This document shows, one piece after another, positions 21,271-33,300 of a stretch of DNA of 64,000 nt. A program made the translations under genes and the position numbers. The stretch is taken from contig NC_088295.1 in assembly GCF_032854445.1 (NCBI RefSeq), positions 16,851,385 through 16,915,384 on the forward strand. Reading direction: 5' to 3'. The first letter of the stretch is position 1. Each line of letters opens with the position of its first letter. This DNA comes from Liolophura sinensis (lineage: Eukaryota; Mollusca; Polyplacophora; Chitonida; Chitonidae). The notes below the pieces were generated by a model. That model saw nothing but the letters and a program-made list of their open reading frames with translations, ran no database searches and was not told the origin of the DNA.

Positions 21271-24200
21271 TGTTGGTTCCTAAAACCAGATCACAATAGT
21301 TAATGAGCTCCATAATCACGGAAATTTGGAGAAACGGTTTTAAATCCAGTGAGCCCCTTGGGAGATTCTTAAATCAACCTACCGGTACCGATACTTTGAA
21401 AATGTTCGTACATTTCATTCACTCCAAGAATGGTAGCTGAATTATTAAAGCATTGGAAGATGAAACATCTCTGCTTCTGAAGAATAGTTCCTGAAACCAG
21501 TACTGCGTGAATAGCGTTTTCTTGTCTATTTTAGGGCCTGCTAATAAAATGTCCTGAGAGTGTAGTATATTTTCTGATGAACTAGATATATTTAAATGCT
21601 CTCGGGCATAGGCATGGCAGTTATTCTGTAAGAGAAGGATGAACAAGCCATGACTTTTTTCGCCATTTCAAAACAACTGGTTTGCTTTAGGTTCAACGCC
21701 ACCAAGGTGGGGATACGAGCGTTATTGACCACATATTCAATTCAAGAGGCCTAGAATAGGCTGGTGTACCTAATATTTAAGTTCCGGCCCACATTGTCGT
21801 GTGTTAGACAATGCAAAGACAAAACATTTTACACGGCCTGCGCCAGAGAACAAAACCATACATCATGGGAAGTTTTCAGGAGGATTGGCGTCTATACTAC
21901 CTCCGATTTGTGATGTATTCAAATAGGTAAATAGGTAAATAAATAAAATAAATGATTTAACAGTAAATGTGTTTATTGGACAGGCTTGAGCATCACCTTA
22001 AATAAGCCTACTAATATACATTTTCAGAATCACAGAGTTCGATCACATATTCGGTACAATGATGATCCTCTCCTGCTGCTGGACTGAGGGATAGGGAGTG
22101 AGAACTCTCTAAATTGGCCAGGTAACTACAGCAGTCCACTAATCAACTGTTGTTGGGACATTTCACACACAAAGAAAAAGGCCTACATTTCAAATAATAA
22201 AACATACTGTTTTCAATAAAAGATACTTTGTATGTGCTTTGGGCCGCCCTTCAAACCATAGTTACCCAGCAAAACCCAGAATACTAATGTGTGATGAACA
22301 TGAATAATTTGTAAAATTCTCCTATAACTTTGAAATGAAAATTCTGACTTTCAGTTGATAACCTTTTAACCAATATGTTGTCTGACAACACTGCACTAAG
22401 TAGACCTCAAATTCGGTTCTGCTTAGGATGAAACAAGAATAATTTAACATTTTGGCTGCTACACTGGACTTGTCCAATTTTGTTAATTCTCAGTCTTTAC
22501 CGCTCCCTCTGTCAGCATACCTGTAGGAGAGGTGCATTCCTCAAGCTTTTCACTCATTACATACTAATTTAAAATCCTGAAAAGCCACCACATTGAGTAT
22601 CGGTGAGATTATACATGTATATTTCGTAGGCCTAACTACTACAGAAGAAGGGTACATGTACAAGTGTACTTTGATCTGGTTCACAATTAAAAAATCAATT
22701 AACCTATAAAAACTTAAGTTATGACAATAAAGAGGCCATCACCATACAAGCACAAAAAGTACCAGTAAAGAAACAAAAAGGGAATAGAACAACCTTTTTC
22801 TGTTTAATTTCTAAATTCTATGATCTATAGAACTATGACCTATAAAGATTGTATTATTTCTACTTGAGAAAGATGTACAATAAAATAAGAAAGCATTCTA
22901 CATGTAGGAAACTTCGGTATCGCATTAAAATAATCAAAATGACCATGGACATGACGGAGCTAAAGGTCCACCCTCTAACCTATTAAAGCTTTTGTACCTG
23001 GTAGAGATAAACATGCAAATATATTAACATTTTAACCTTACTTCCACAAGTAATTAAAACTAAGATAGTTCTAACAAATACCAGCAATGGTTTTGGAACA
23101 CATGACAACATAAAAAATGAACAATTATAATGGACTGGACTGGATGTATAGAGAACACATATAACACAAAATGTATCAGGAAAAAAAAAACAACAAAACA
23201 AAACAAATTTTGTGCTTTTGAGAATTGAAATGAGAAATGCATATGGTAACTAGAACATTTTCTTACACGTCAGTATACAGACTGACCATCGCAGTTACTA
23301 TGTACTGCATATATAGACTGTACACTACAAGCAAACAAAGGGTTGCACAGGCATGTCTGCATGCTTTTACATGAAGTTGACATGGCCTGTGAGTTTTTAG
23401 TAGTGTCATATTTGAAGGTAAGGAATACCAGTTTCAGAAAATACAGACAACTATTCAATGAACCATGCTGGAAAGCACAGAACAAAGGTTAACATGTACA
23501 GATACATGCTATCCAAGAACAGAGAAAAATTAAACAAATACACGACATTCTGGGCAGTACTTCAGTGGAAATAACACACACATTAATTAAAAGCTAGTAA
23601 AATAGAGTACATCAGCAAAGCTATTTCTTGTCCCACTTTTGGCCAATACACTACATCACACCTCTATATACATTCAAGTTTTCTTCATAAGAAAAAAAAC
23701 CCTATTTCTGAGCCTATACTGAAAAATCAACATGGCTCTCAGTATGCTTCAAAGCTAGTTCATAACCTTACAGATGGAAGAACATTTTACTGACCAACAC
23801 TGTAGTCAGCTCTTAAGATTTTTACTCACTTTCTTGTAGCATTAATAATGATAAAGAATATTGAACTTCATGGATATTTTACATTGAGTAATGTTGTTGT
23901 ATTGAGACTCTAGCTTACTGGTACCATTGTTCAGAAGCTACTGTATTGTAAATCAGCTCCAAGCAGTTATCACTGAGCAATGTCTGTTTGCTGGAAACCA
24001 ATCCAAATATTTCTCTTTTTCTCACCTTACAAAATAATATTTCTCCCTACAAAGTCTTGCAGGTATTTTGGAATGAGTCCAGAACTTGTGTACATATATA
24101 ACATTACTCTTACATTAACACCATGGCATTAGATCTAGAGGCAGAGGTGTCACTCACCAGTACCCCACAGCAATCTTGCAAAACTATCAGCACCCATTCA

Positions 24201-24880
24201 GTGAAAATTGCATTTCTATTTTTTCTGGCAGAAGCTCATAAAATCTATTCACTGCTTTGCATACTATTTGGCATACAATCACTCATCTATTCTTTACCAT
24301 GTTTAATTTCAGGATGCGTTTGGCTTGTTTTCTTCTCTACTGCTGATAACATAGATCTCACTTTGTAGCTGAAAAGAGGCATGAAAGAAAGTCTACATAT
24401 TTAATATAATAGAAGTCTACATATTTGACACCACCACCTATCCACTTAGCTGAAAGCAGCAGGATTTCTCAGTGAGCACTGCTATTTTGTCAAAAATCAC
24501 ATTCGGGTCAAGACACAAAATGAGTGATGTAGCCTATAACATATGAAGAGACCAGCTATTCTACATCAAAACAGTTCATACAGATGTAACATGCATTTAG
24601 ACTGGCCGTAGAACAACTGGGATCCCATCAAATGGGACAATTCAAAATATAATGATTTAACAAGCTGATCATTAGGCGATAATCAATCACTCAGTCCGTG
24701 GAAATAATGAGGTAGTGACAGAAGTAAAGAACAGAAATGGCCAACCGTAACGCTCACTGTAATGACGTTCAGCATGAGCTTTTCCTGGTTCATTAAACAC
24801 TAAAGTGTTATCCTGGCTACAATTGGCCCCTGGCCCATGAGGTCGAAGAATTGATTCAATATTTGTTGTTTGGCTGCATC
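21271..24880. other. AT-rich intergenic DNA
   Basis: No exon-like segment is supported. An (AAATA)n stretch at 21925-21955 may be a SINE tail. Part could be an extended 3' UTR of the minus-strand iPLA2 gene, but nothing shows where that transcript ends. Confidence 0.4.
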
Positions 24881-24884
24881 TTTA

Positions 24885-25497
24885 AGTCATGAAGTACCTG
24901 GCAAGTTGCTGAGCCTTACTTCAGGGACTCCGGTTTCCTCTATCCATACATGAAGTACCTGGCAAAGAGCTGAGCCTTACTTCGGGCACTCCGGTTTCCT
25001 CCATCCATACATGAAGTACTTGGCAAGGAGCTGAGCCTTACTTCAGGGACTCCGGTTTCCTCTATCCATACATGAAGTACCTGGAAAGGAGCTGAGCCTT
25101 ACTTCAGGGACTCCGGTTTCCTCTATCCATACATGAAGTACCTGGCAAAGAGCTGAGCCTTACTTCAGGGACTCCGGTTTCTTCCATCCATACATGAAGT
25201 ACCTGGCAAGGAGCTGAGCCTTACTTCAGGGACTCCGGTTTCCTCCATCCATAGATGAAGTACCTGGCAAAGAGCTGAGCCTTACTTCAGGGACTCCGGT
25301 TTCCTCCATCCATACATGAAGTACCTGGCAAGGAGCTGAGCCTTACTTCAGGGACTCCAGTTTCCTCTATCCATACATAAAGTACCTGGCAAGGAGCTGA
25401 GCCTTACTTCAGGGACTCTGGTTTCCTCCATCCATACAGGAAGTACCTGGCAAGGAGGTGAGCCTTACTTCAGGGACTCCGGTTTCCTCCATCCATA
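24885..25497. repeat. 61-bp minisatellite, about 10 copies
   Basis: The unit 'catgaagtacctggcaagg...' followed by 'cttcagggactccggtttcc' is nearly identical from copy to copy, so the array is young or homogenised. On the minus strand each unit contains CTGAAGTAAGG, which resembles a splice donor, but no exon abuts the array. The 'ctccggtttcctcc' core resembles the conserved centre of V-type SINEs, which may be chance. Confidence 0.95.
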
Positions 25498-26221
25498 ACT
25501 CTCATGACTATCATTAGCACAAAAATCAACTCCCATCAAACAAATACATTTCAACACTCAGCACAAATTTACATGAAGAAAAAAAAAAAAAAAGAGACAG
25601 CCAAAAGCATTGTACGCTTTCCATCATAAATGTTTTCTGTCATACATGTTTAGATATAGAGAATTTTTCCATGGTAACATGATAGGTCACTCTTATTAAA
25701 CTCCTCATTAGACAATTCTTCACAATATCCAATTCTGCATCCATATTAGCTTCTCCTAACTATTAAGGCTACCAAATGTCTTCTTATGAACTTAAAAACT
25801 TTCGCATTACAACATTTCCAAAAAAAAAAAACTTTCCATTTTCTCCATATTTCCTTTTAAAACTACTTATAAAATTAATGAAAAGAGATTACACAAAGTC
25901 TAAGCACACACTGACATTCCCACTTAATACATGTATATTCCCCTTTTTGTTTTTCGGAAAATTCAATAGTGAAAGACAAAATTACATATTTTAGGCAGAT
26001 TATTGAATGTTGAATTGCTCTGTTTAGAGCGACAAACTTATAAATTAATATTGGTAAGAACTGATCTTGTCAAAAATATTGTCCTGTGGCAATAATTGTA
26101 AATAAATGCGATTCACTATACGTTTAGTGAATAAGTCGGTGTAAAGGAAAAGACAACAATAATTCATAATATATCGGTATTGAAACTTTTCATGCAAGAA
26201 GTATGGATTGTGTTTACAATT

Positions 26222-26331
26222 ATATTTATTTATTTGTTTATTTGATTGGCGTTTTACGCAAGAATATTGGTGAGAGGCTCTGGGGTCATTATGCCGCGCA
26301 AGCGTGAACCAACTGAGCCACGGAGGCCAAC
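26222..26331 (-). mobile_element. SINE copy with most of its interior deleted
   Basis: In minus orientation the intact tRNA-like head ('ggcctccgtggctcagttgg') joins within about 60 bp to the tail ('cttgcgtaaaacgcc') and the AAATA tract. The whole central domain is missing. The joint lies at a short shared 'aatatt/ggtgagagg' context. Confidence 0.8.
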
Positions 26332-26651
26332 TGTATACAATTATAAGCAAATGCATCACAAGCGTGATATACAAAGCAATTCCACGTCTTGGAAAAATTT
26401 TGACAGCAGCTCTCATGTGAATGAATTATCACCAATGGGACAAAACTTCATGATACTCCAGCAAAAATCAAATGCTTTCTGCCCACATACTCAGAACAGG
26501 GAACACTCAACATGAGCTACAGGGTGGGATATTGAAAACTGAGCAATACAGCAGGCCTAAATTACAACATGGAACGACACATGACCGCCTACAAAGGCTT
26601 CACACATGAAAATCTACATGGTGTTGTAATTAACAAAAAAATATTAATTAC

Positions 26652-26657
26652 TTTATT
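26652..26657 (-). terminator. Candidate polyadenylation signal AATAAA for the iPLA2 gene
   Basis: First AATAAA on the minus strand after the stop codon at 27356, about 700 bp downstream. Other signals further on cannot be excluded. Confidence 0.3.
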
Positions 26658-27355
26658 CTGTTCATTCATGTGAGAATATGACAAGTAACACACACAAAAA
26701 AAAGAACATTTACGCAAATATTATTTTTTAACTGTACCTAAAGTGAGTGAAATTCTTTGGTTATCTTTTCTTAATTAAACAATCTTATGGTTGTATCAAC
26801 GAAAGCTCATTTTGTTTTGCAGTGGTCTGAATGGCACACTTAACAGACAGTGACCACTTTATAGAGTGGACAAGACTTCAACTTCATTAAATGCATCTTG
26901 ATGACATCTTGATCAACTGGCCTTTGTTATATGAACATTACAAAAGTGTGTCTGCCAACAATGATGGTATGGAAAAAAAGTCCATTTAAAATGAGAAATC
27001 GAAACCATATGCCGTACAAAGACAGTAAAGTATGTGAAGGCTTTTGTTCCTTTCCACTTGCAAGGTAAAAAAAGTTCTACTCAAAAAACAACTGAGTTTC
27101 CTGATTTTTGTCCATCTGAGTTTGTCCAAAAAACACTGGAAAATAAGAAGACTCCCTGATGAGTTAATAAAGACTGGGATTGGAAGTTTAAGCCCCAATT
27201 GTCTGCTATTCTAAATACTGTCAGAAAAGACATGTATTCTGACAGATTCCCTGATGAACTGTATTGGACCCTCGAGTTGGGGGAAGGGGAGATAGCCTGG
27301 GTATGAGATAAAATATGTCTTATCCAAGTAGTGCACTTTCCCAAGGTAAGTTTAC

Positions 27356-30300
27356 TTAAGACTTGTCATGAGGGTTGTTTCCCCTGAGAAGTGTGCCCAG
27401 TTCAGAAAACTTGTGTTTTTTAGTGGCTATGTAGCACTGTGTTTCCCACATCATGTTAAGTATAGTTTTGTCATCATGAGCATCCAACGGTACATCCTCA
27501 GATAGCTGGGGGCTAAACCGGAAGAATGGAACATTAATCATACTGCACCAGGCCCGGGCTCTGTCATTTGGGCGTCCCTCGGTCACAGTGGCCTGTAAAG
27601 GAATAAAATGACAAAGCTCATTCAAAAATTACGGTGATCAAACCAACTGCCTATGACAGCTTGTCTTATTTACAGGGTTATGAAGTATCAACACAAACAT
27701 ACCACCAAATACAGATTACCATATCAAAATTACACTCATATATATGTATACAGAATGCTATAAAAATACCCAGCAAATCCACTGAATGCACCTCAGCCAA
27801 TACCTTGTGTTTACAAGCAATGAGGTAATGAAGGAATAGGCCAAATAACCTGGAAAAACAGGGCTGCTCTACAAAGCCAATGAGAATACATGATTACTGA
27901 AAAGTGCTTAAGGCTTCAAGAAATTTCAAATTTCCAAGCCTGTAATAAAATATAAGTTAAGTCACCGACCACCCCGTCAACAAACAAAATGACCACGGCC
28001 ACCAAAAATGAATACTTTTTGGAACTTTTTGGAATGTCTGTTAAGTGTACATCTGGTATAAGTTTTGGTAAATCTGGTAGCCAGTGTTCAATGCCACAAC
28101 ACCCCTAGGCCAAATCTGGTAACAAGTGTTCAATGCAACAACACATCAAGGCCAAATCTGGTAACCAGTGTTCAATGCTACAACACCCCTAGGCCAAATC
28201 TGGTAACCAGTGTTCAATGCTACAACACCCCTAGGCCAAATCTGGTAACAGTGTTCAATGCTACAACACCCCTTGGCCAAATCTGGTCAAGAGGTCAAAC
28301 TAACTGGTTCTTAATAAGTTGATAGTTGTAAAATTAACAGCTGTAAATTTGCTATTTGTGAATTCACCTTTGAATGATAAAGAAGAATTTTCCTCAAAGA
28401 GGGTTTATTACAGAATCACTGGGTTTGTACATTTTGTAACAGATCGTATATATCAGAGATATATTTCATTACAAAGGCAACATTTTTAAGCATTTACACC
28501 TTGCTGAACACTTTTCACATGACCATGAAATCATAATAAAATATGTCATGTTGATATGTTAATGTGATGACACTGGCGTTCACCTGTTCCTCTTGATATG
28601 TTAATGGGATGACACTGTGTTTACCTGTTCCTCTTGATATATTAATGTGATGACACTGGTGTTCACCTATTCTTCTTGATATGTTAATGTGATGACACTG
28701 GTGTTTACCTGTTCCTCTTGATATGTTAATGGGATGACACTGGTGTTTACCTGTTCCTCTTGATATGTTAATGGGATGACACTGGCTTTTACCTGTTCCT
28801 CTTGATATGTTAATGGACGACACTGGCATTTATGTGTTCCTCTTGGTATGTTAATGGGATGACACTGGCTTTTACCTGTTCCTCTTGATATGTTAATGGG
28901 ATGACACTGGCTTTTACCTGTTCCTCTTGATATGTTAATGGATGACACTGGCATTTATGTGTTCCTCTTGGTATGTTAATGGGATGACACTGGCTTTTAC
29001 CTGTTCCTCTTGATATGTTAATGTGAAGACACTGGCATTTACCTATTCCTCTTGATATGTTACTGTGATGACACTGGTGTTTACCTGTTCCTCTTAATAT
29101 GTTAATGGGATGACACTGGTGTTCACCTGTTCCTCTTGATATGTTAATGGGATGACACTGGTGTTTACCTGTTCCTCTTGATACGTTAATGGGATGACAC
29201 TGGTGTTTACTTGTTCCTCTTGATATGTTAATGTGACGACACTGATGTTTACCTGTTCCTCTTGATATGTTAATGTGAAGACACTGGCTTTTACCTGTTC
29301 CTCTTGATATGTTAATGGGAGGACACTGGCATTTATCTGCTCCTCTTGATATGTTAATGGGATGACACTGGTGTTTACCTGTTCCTCTTGATATGTTAAT
29401 GGGATGACACTGGCGTTCACCTGTTCCTGGAGGATGTTTTAATGGGATGACACTGGTGTTTACTTGTTCCTCTTGATATGTTAATGGGATGACACTGGCA
29501 TTTACCTGTTCCTCTTGATATGTTAATGGGATGACACTGGCATTTACCTGTTTCTTGTGATATGTTAATGGGATGACACTGGCGTTTACCTGTTCCTCGT
29601 GATATGTTAATGGGATGACACTGGCGTTTACCTGTTCCTCTTGATATGTTAATGGGATGACACTGGCATTTACCTGTTCCTGAAGGATATGTTAATGGGA
29701 TGACACTGGCGTTTACCTGTTCCTCGTGATATGTTAATGGGATGACACTGGCTTTCACCTGTTCCTCTTGATATGTTAATGGGATGACACTGGCGTTTAC
29801 CTGTTCCTCTTGATATGTTAATGGGATGACACTGGCATTTACCTGTTCCTGAAGGATATGTTAATGGGACGACAGTGGTGTTTACCTGTTCCTGGAGGAT
29901 GTGTTAATGGGATGACACTGGTGTTTACCTGTTCCTGGAGGATATGTTAATGGGATGACACTGGTGTTTACCTGTTCCTGGAGGATATTAATGAGGGCTG
30001 ACATTCCCTGGGCAGACTTCCAGGCATCAAACAGTCCTCCAGGCTTAAATATATCTATGGTTCTGACGGGCACAGTGGGAATACGGCCTGTCCCCAGGGA
30101 CACAATCACACCCAGGGGAGTGATCTCTTCATGTCGGCCCTGAAGGCAAAGAAAGGTAACCCACTCTTAATCAATGTTCAGCTTTTTATGGATCGGGTCA
30201 AGTTTTAAGTCAGCACTGTTTATTTATTTGATTGGTGTTTTACGCCGTACTCAAGCATATTTCATTTATACGACGATGACGGTCAGCATTATGATGTTAG

Positions 30301-33300
30301 AAAACCCATGACCATCAGCACGTTGCTGGCAAATCTTCCCACTTACTGCCAGAGGGGAAGCCAGCATGAGTATCAAGGTACTTCAAGGTCCTCTCTTTAG
30401 CATACATCAATTCTGATCTGATTAATACTTACCAAAGATACATTTGAAACACGTTCTCCACCCATTCATAAATGCTGTACTATAAAATTAATACCTGAGT
30501 CTTTAAACCAATGTTGTACTCGTGGATCTCTGTCATGACATCTAATGTAGGGTTGTTGGAGACGAGTCCCCCATCCAGGAATGGTCCGGAAGCACGGAAA
30601 TAGGTGGGTGCCGCTCCACTGCACCTAGCTGCCTGCCATACTAACTGTTCTACAATGATCAAAATGAGTAACATTCATCACAATACAGAAACAATACAAC
30701 CATCAAAATACAGTAACACTCAGGTCCTCTCTGTCACATCAACTCCTCTACATCCATCAAAATACATTAACATTCAGATTGTCACTGTCACATCATCTCC
30801 TCCACAACGATCAAAATACAGTAACATTCAGATTGTCTCTGTCACAACTCCTCTACATCCATCAAAATACAGTAACATTCAGGTCCTCTCTGTCACATCA
30901 ACTTCTCTAGATCCATCAAAATACAGTAACATTCAGGTCCTCTCTGTCACATCAACTCCTCTACATCCACCAAAATACAGTAACATTCAGATCCTCTCTG
31001 TCACATCCTCTATATCCATCAAAATACAGTAACATTCAGATCCTCTCTGTCACATCCTCTATATCCATCAAAATACAGTAACATTCAGATTCTCTCTGTC
31101 ACATCCTCTACATCCATCAAAATACAGTAACATTCAGATCCTCTCTGTCACATCCTCTATATCCATCAAAATACAGTAACATTCAGATCCTCTCTGTCAC
31201 ATCCTCTACATCCATCAAAATACAGTAACATTCAGATCCTCTCTGTCACATCAACTCCTCTACATCCATCAAAATACACTAACATTCAGATCCTCTCTGT
31301 CACATCAACTCCTCTACATCCATCAAAATACACTAACATTCAGATCATCCATGCCACACTTACTGCTCTACAAGGAAATTATCACTTCTTTATAACAGTG
31401 TATTTATTTATTTTCTTGACTGAGTCCTCAAGAGTTTTCCACTTATACAACAACAGCCAGTTTCGCAGCTGGAGGAAACAGGAATTCTGTGAGTAAACTA
31501 CTCTTTGCCACATGTTATGTACAGTTGTTTGTTAAATTGTTTGAGGGCAAGTCATCTCCAGCATAAACACAGGTGCCCTCAACCATGTATTGTCACCAAC
31601 GTCCCGAAATCAGTGGAAGCAAAGGGAATACTGAACATTTTTTGTTCTACCATCACCTCTTGTCTCCTCGCAACTGAAAGACAAGCATCTTAAACGCTTG
31701 GCCAACAAAACCTGCTCTCCTACAATCCTGTAATCAAATTGCAGACTGATTTCTCCGTACTTACCAGCAGTCCTTTTATTACAAAACAACACAAGTAAAT
31801 TTTATATGAAGGCTTCTGTGTTTGAGATTCGGTTTCAATTTACATATCCATGAATAATTTGAAAGGTGATAAAACAAAATAGGTGATAAAATAAAATAGC
31901 TATACTTTACTTTTAAAAGTCAACATTATGACCTCTTAATATATATCTGTAAGGATATGTGTTACTGCTTGTATCAGCTATAGATCTGGGTACACCACAA
32001 CCTGTTAGAGTTCAATTTGATCTCCATGTGCTCTCCAGTACGCTGTCACACAAGCCAAACTATGCAGAGTCTACTTCACTTTCTCACTTAATCAAAAAAC
32101 TGGAAGCTGGCTTTGATGTAACTTTAGTTTATAGTGCAATTTTGATTGGTCATGGTGCTACAACTACTATGACAGAACTTACCACTAGGTGGTGGGTGGA
32201 CGCTTTGAAGGGGTCCCTCCGACGTAGGGCGATACACTATAGGTGGAACATAGTTTCGGAAATAATGCAGCTCTGGAGGAAAACGATCAGCTAGAGCTCC
32301 CGTCACTAGAATTCTGGGAAATAAAAAAACTGTTATAAGAGCAGGAATAATTTTGACACAGTTATATATCAGAAACAGTTCAGTCTTTTTTATACGATGC
32401 ACTGACATTTAATGCCTTGCTAAACAATATGTTACATCTTTGCAAATAGTCAGGTTAATTTGTGGATGAAATCAGGCATTGCAATCTGTAGGTTTATGGT
32501 GAGCAAATATTAAGCGTATGAATAATACATATGGCTAAAATCTGAATTTGTAATCTGGTTTGTTAAGATGTTGAAATAAAACATACATACAGAAATTGTC
32601 TCCCTTTATAAAAATAGAAGGAAAATTACTCACTTGGGATATTTGATGTCAGACATTACCAGCGTCTCACTCAGTTCTTTTTTCAACAAATCCTCTAAAG
32701 GCTTGGATGGATATGGACGAGTCCCAACAAATACTTTATCCCTAAGACCAAAATACATCCCCAAAATTTGCTGTAGAGGTTTTCCTGTTAAAAATCAAAT
32801 GAAAAATACATGTAGCCTAGTTTTTGACAGCACCAATATATTACAGCTCTAGTATTATTACCAACCAACAACTTCCCACTGTCCAAATGGCTGCACACAC
32901 AACTTTACTGTAAAGGTTCAGCTTCATCATATTCATCAAAACAACATTGTAAACAGAAGTTTATAAAAGTTTCTTCCTTCACAGGTATAAGTACATATGC
33001 CGTTACACACATATAACACTTTCTCAAAAAAAAAAAAATCTGAAAAAACTCAATAATTAACCAGTGATTTTGAGTTTTATATGTATTAGCATTTTTATTT
33101 TAACTTATTTCAGTAATGGAATGGTTGTAAAAATAAAATTGCCTAAATTTAAATTTGTATTTTTCATGAATTTTTACCAATAGCGATGCCAATGGCGAGA
33201 ATGCCCCCTGTACTGGTTCCTCCTATCCAATCAAAACATTCCTTTATTGGCACCGCAGCAGCTTTTTCAATGGCAATGAGCATTTGTATAAGTACAATTC

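Noticed and set aside
28515-29758. Minus-strand ORFs of 95-113 codons with a 14-residue repeat ([14 protein letters not shown])
   Set aside because: They are translations of the 42-bp intronic array downstream of the exon 15 donor. The iPLA2 frame continues cleanly from exon 15 to exon 16 without them, and frames shift between units.
28050-29971. CRISPR-like array
   Set aside because: Tandem units abut directly with no unique spacers, no cas genes are nearby, and the genome is animal.
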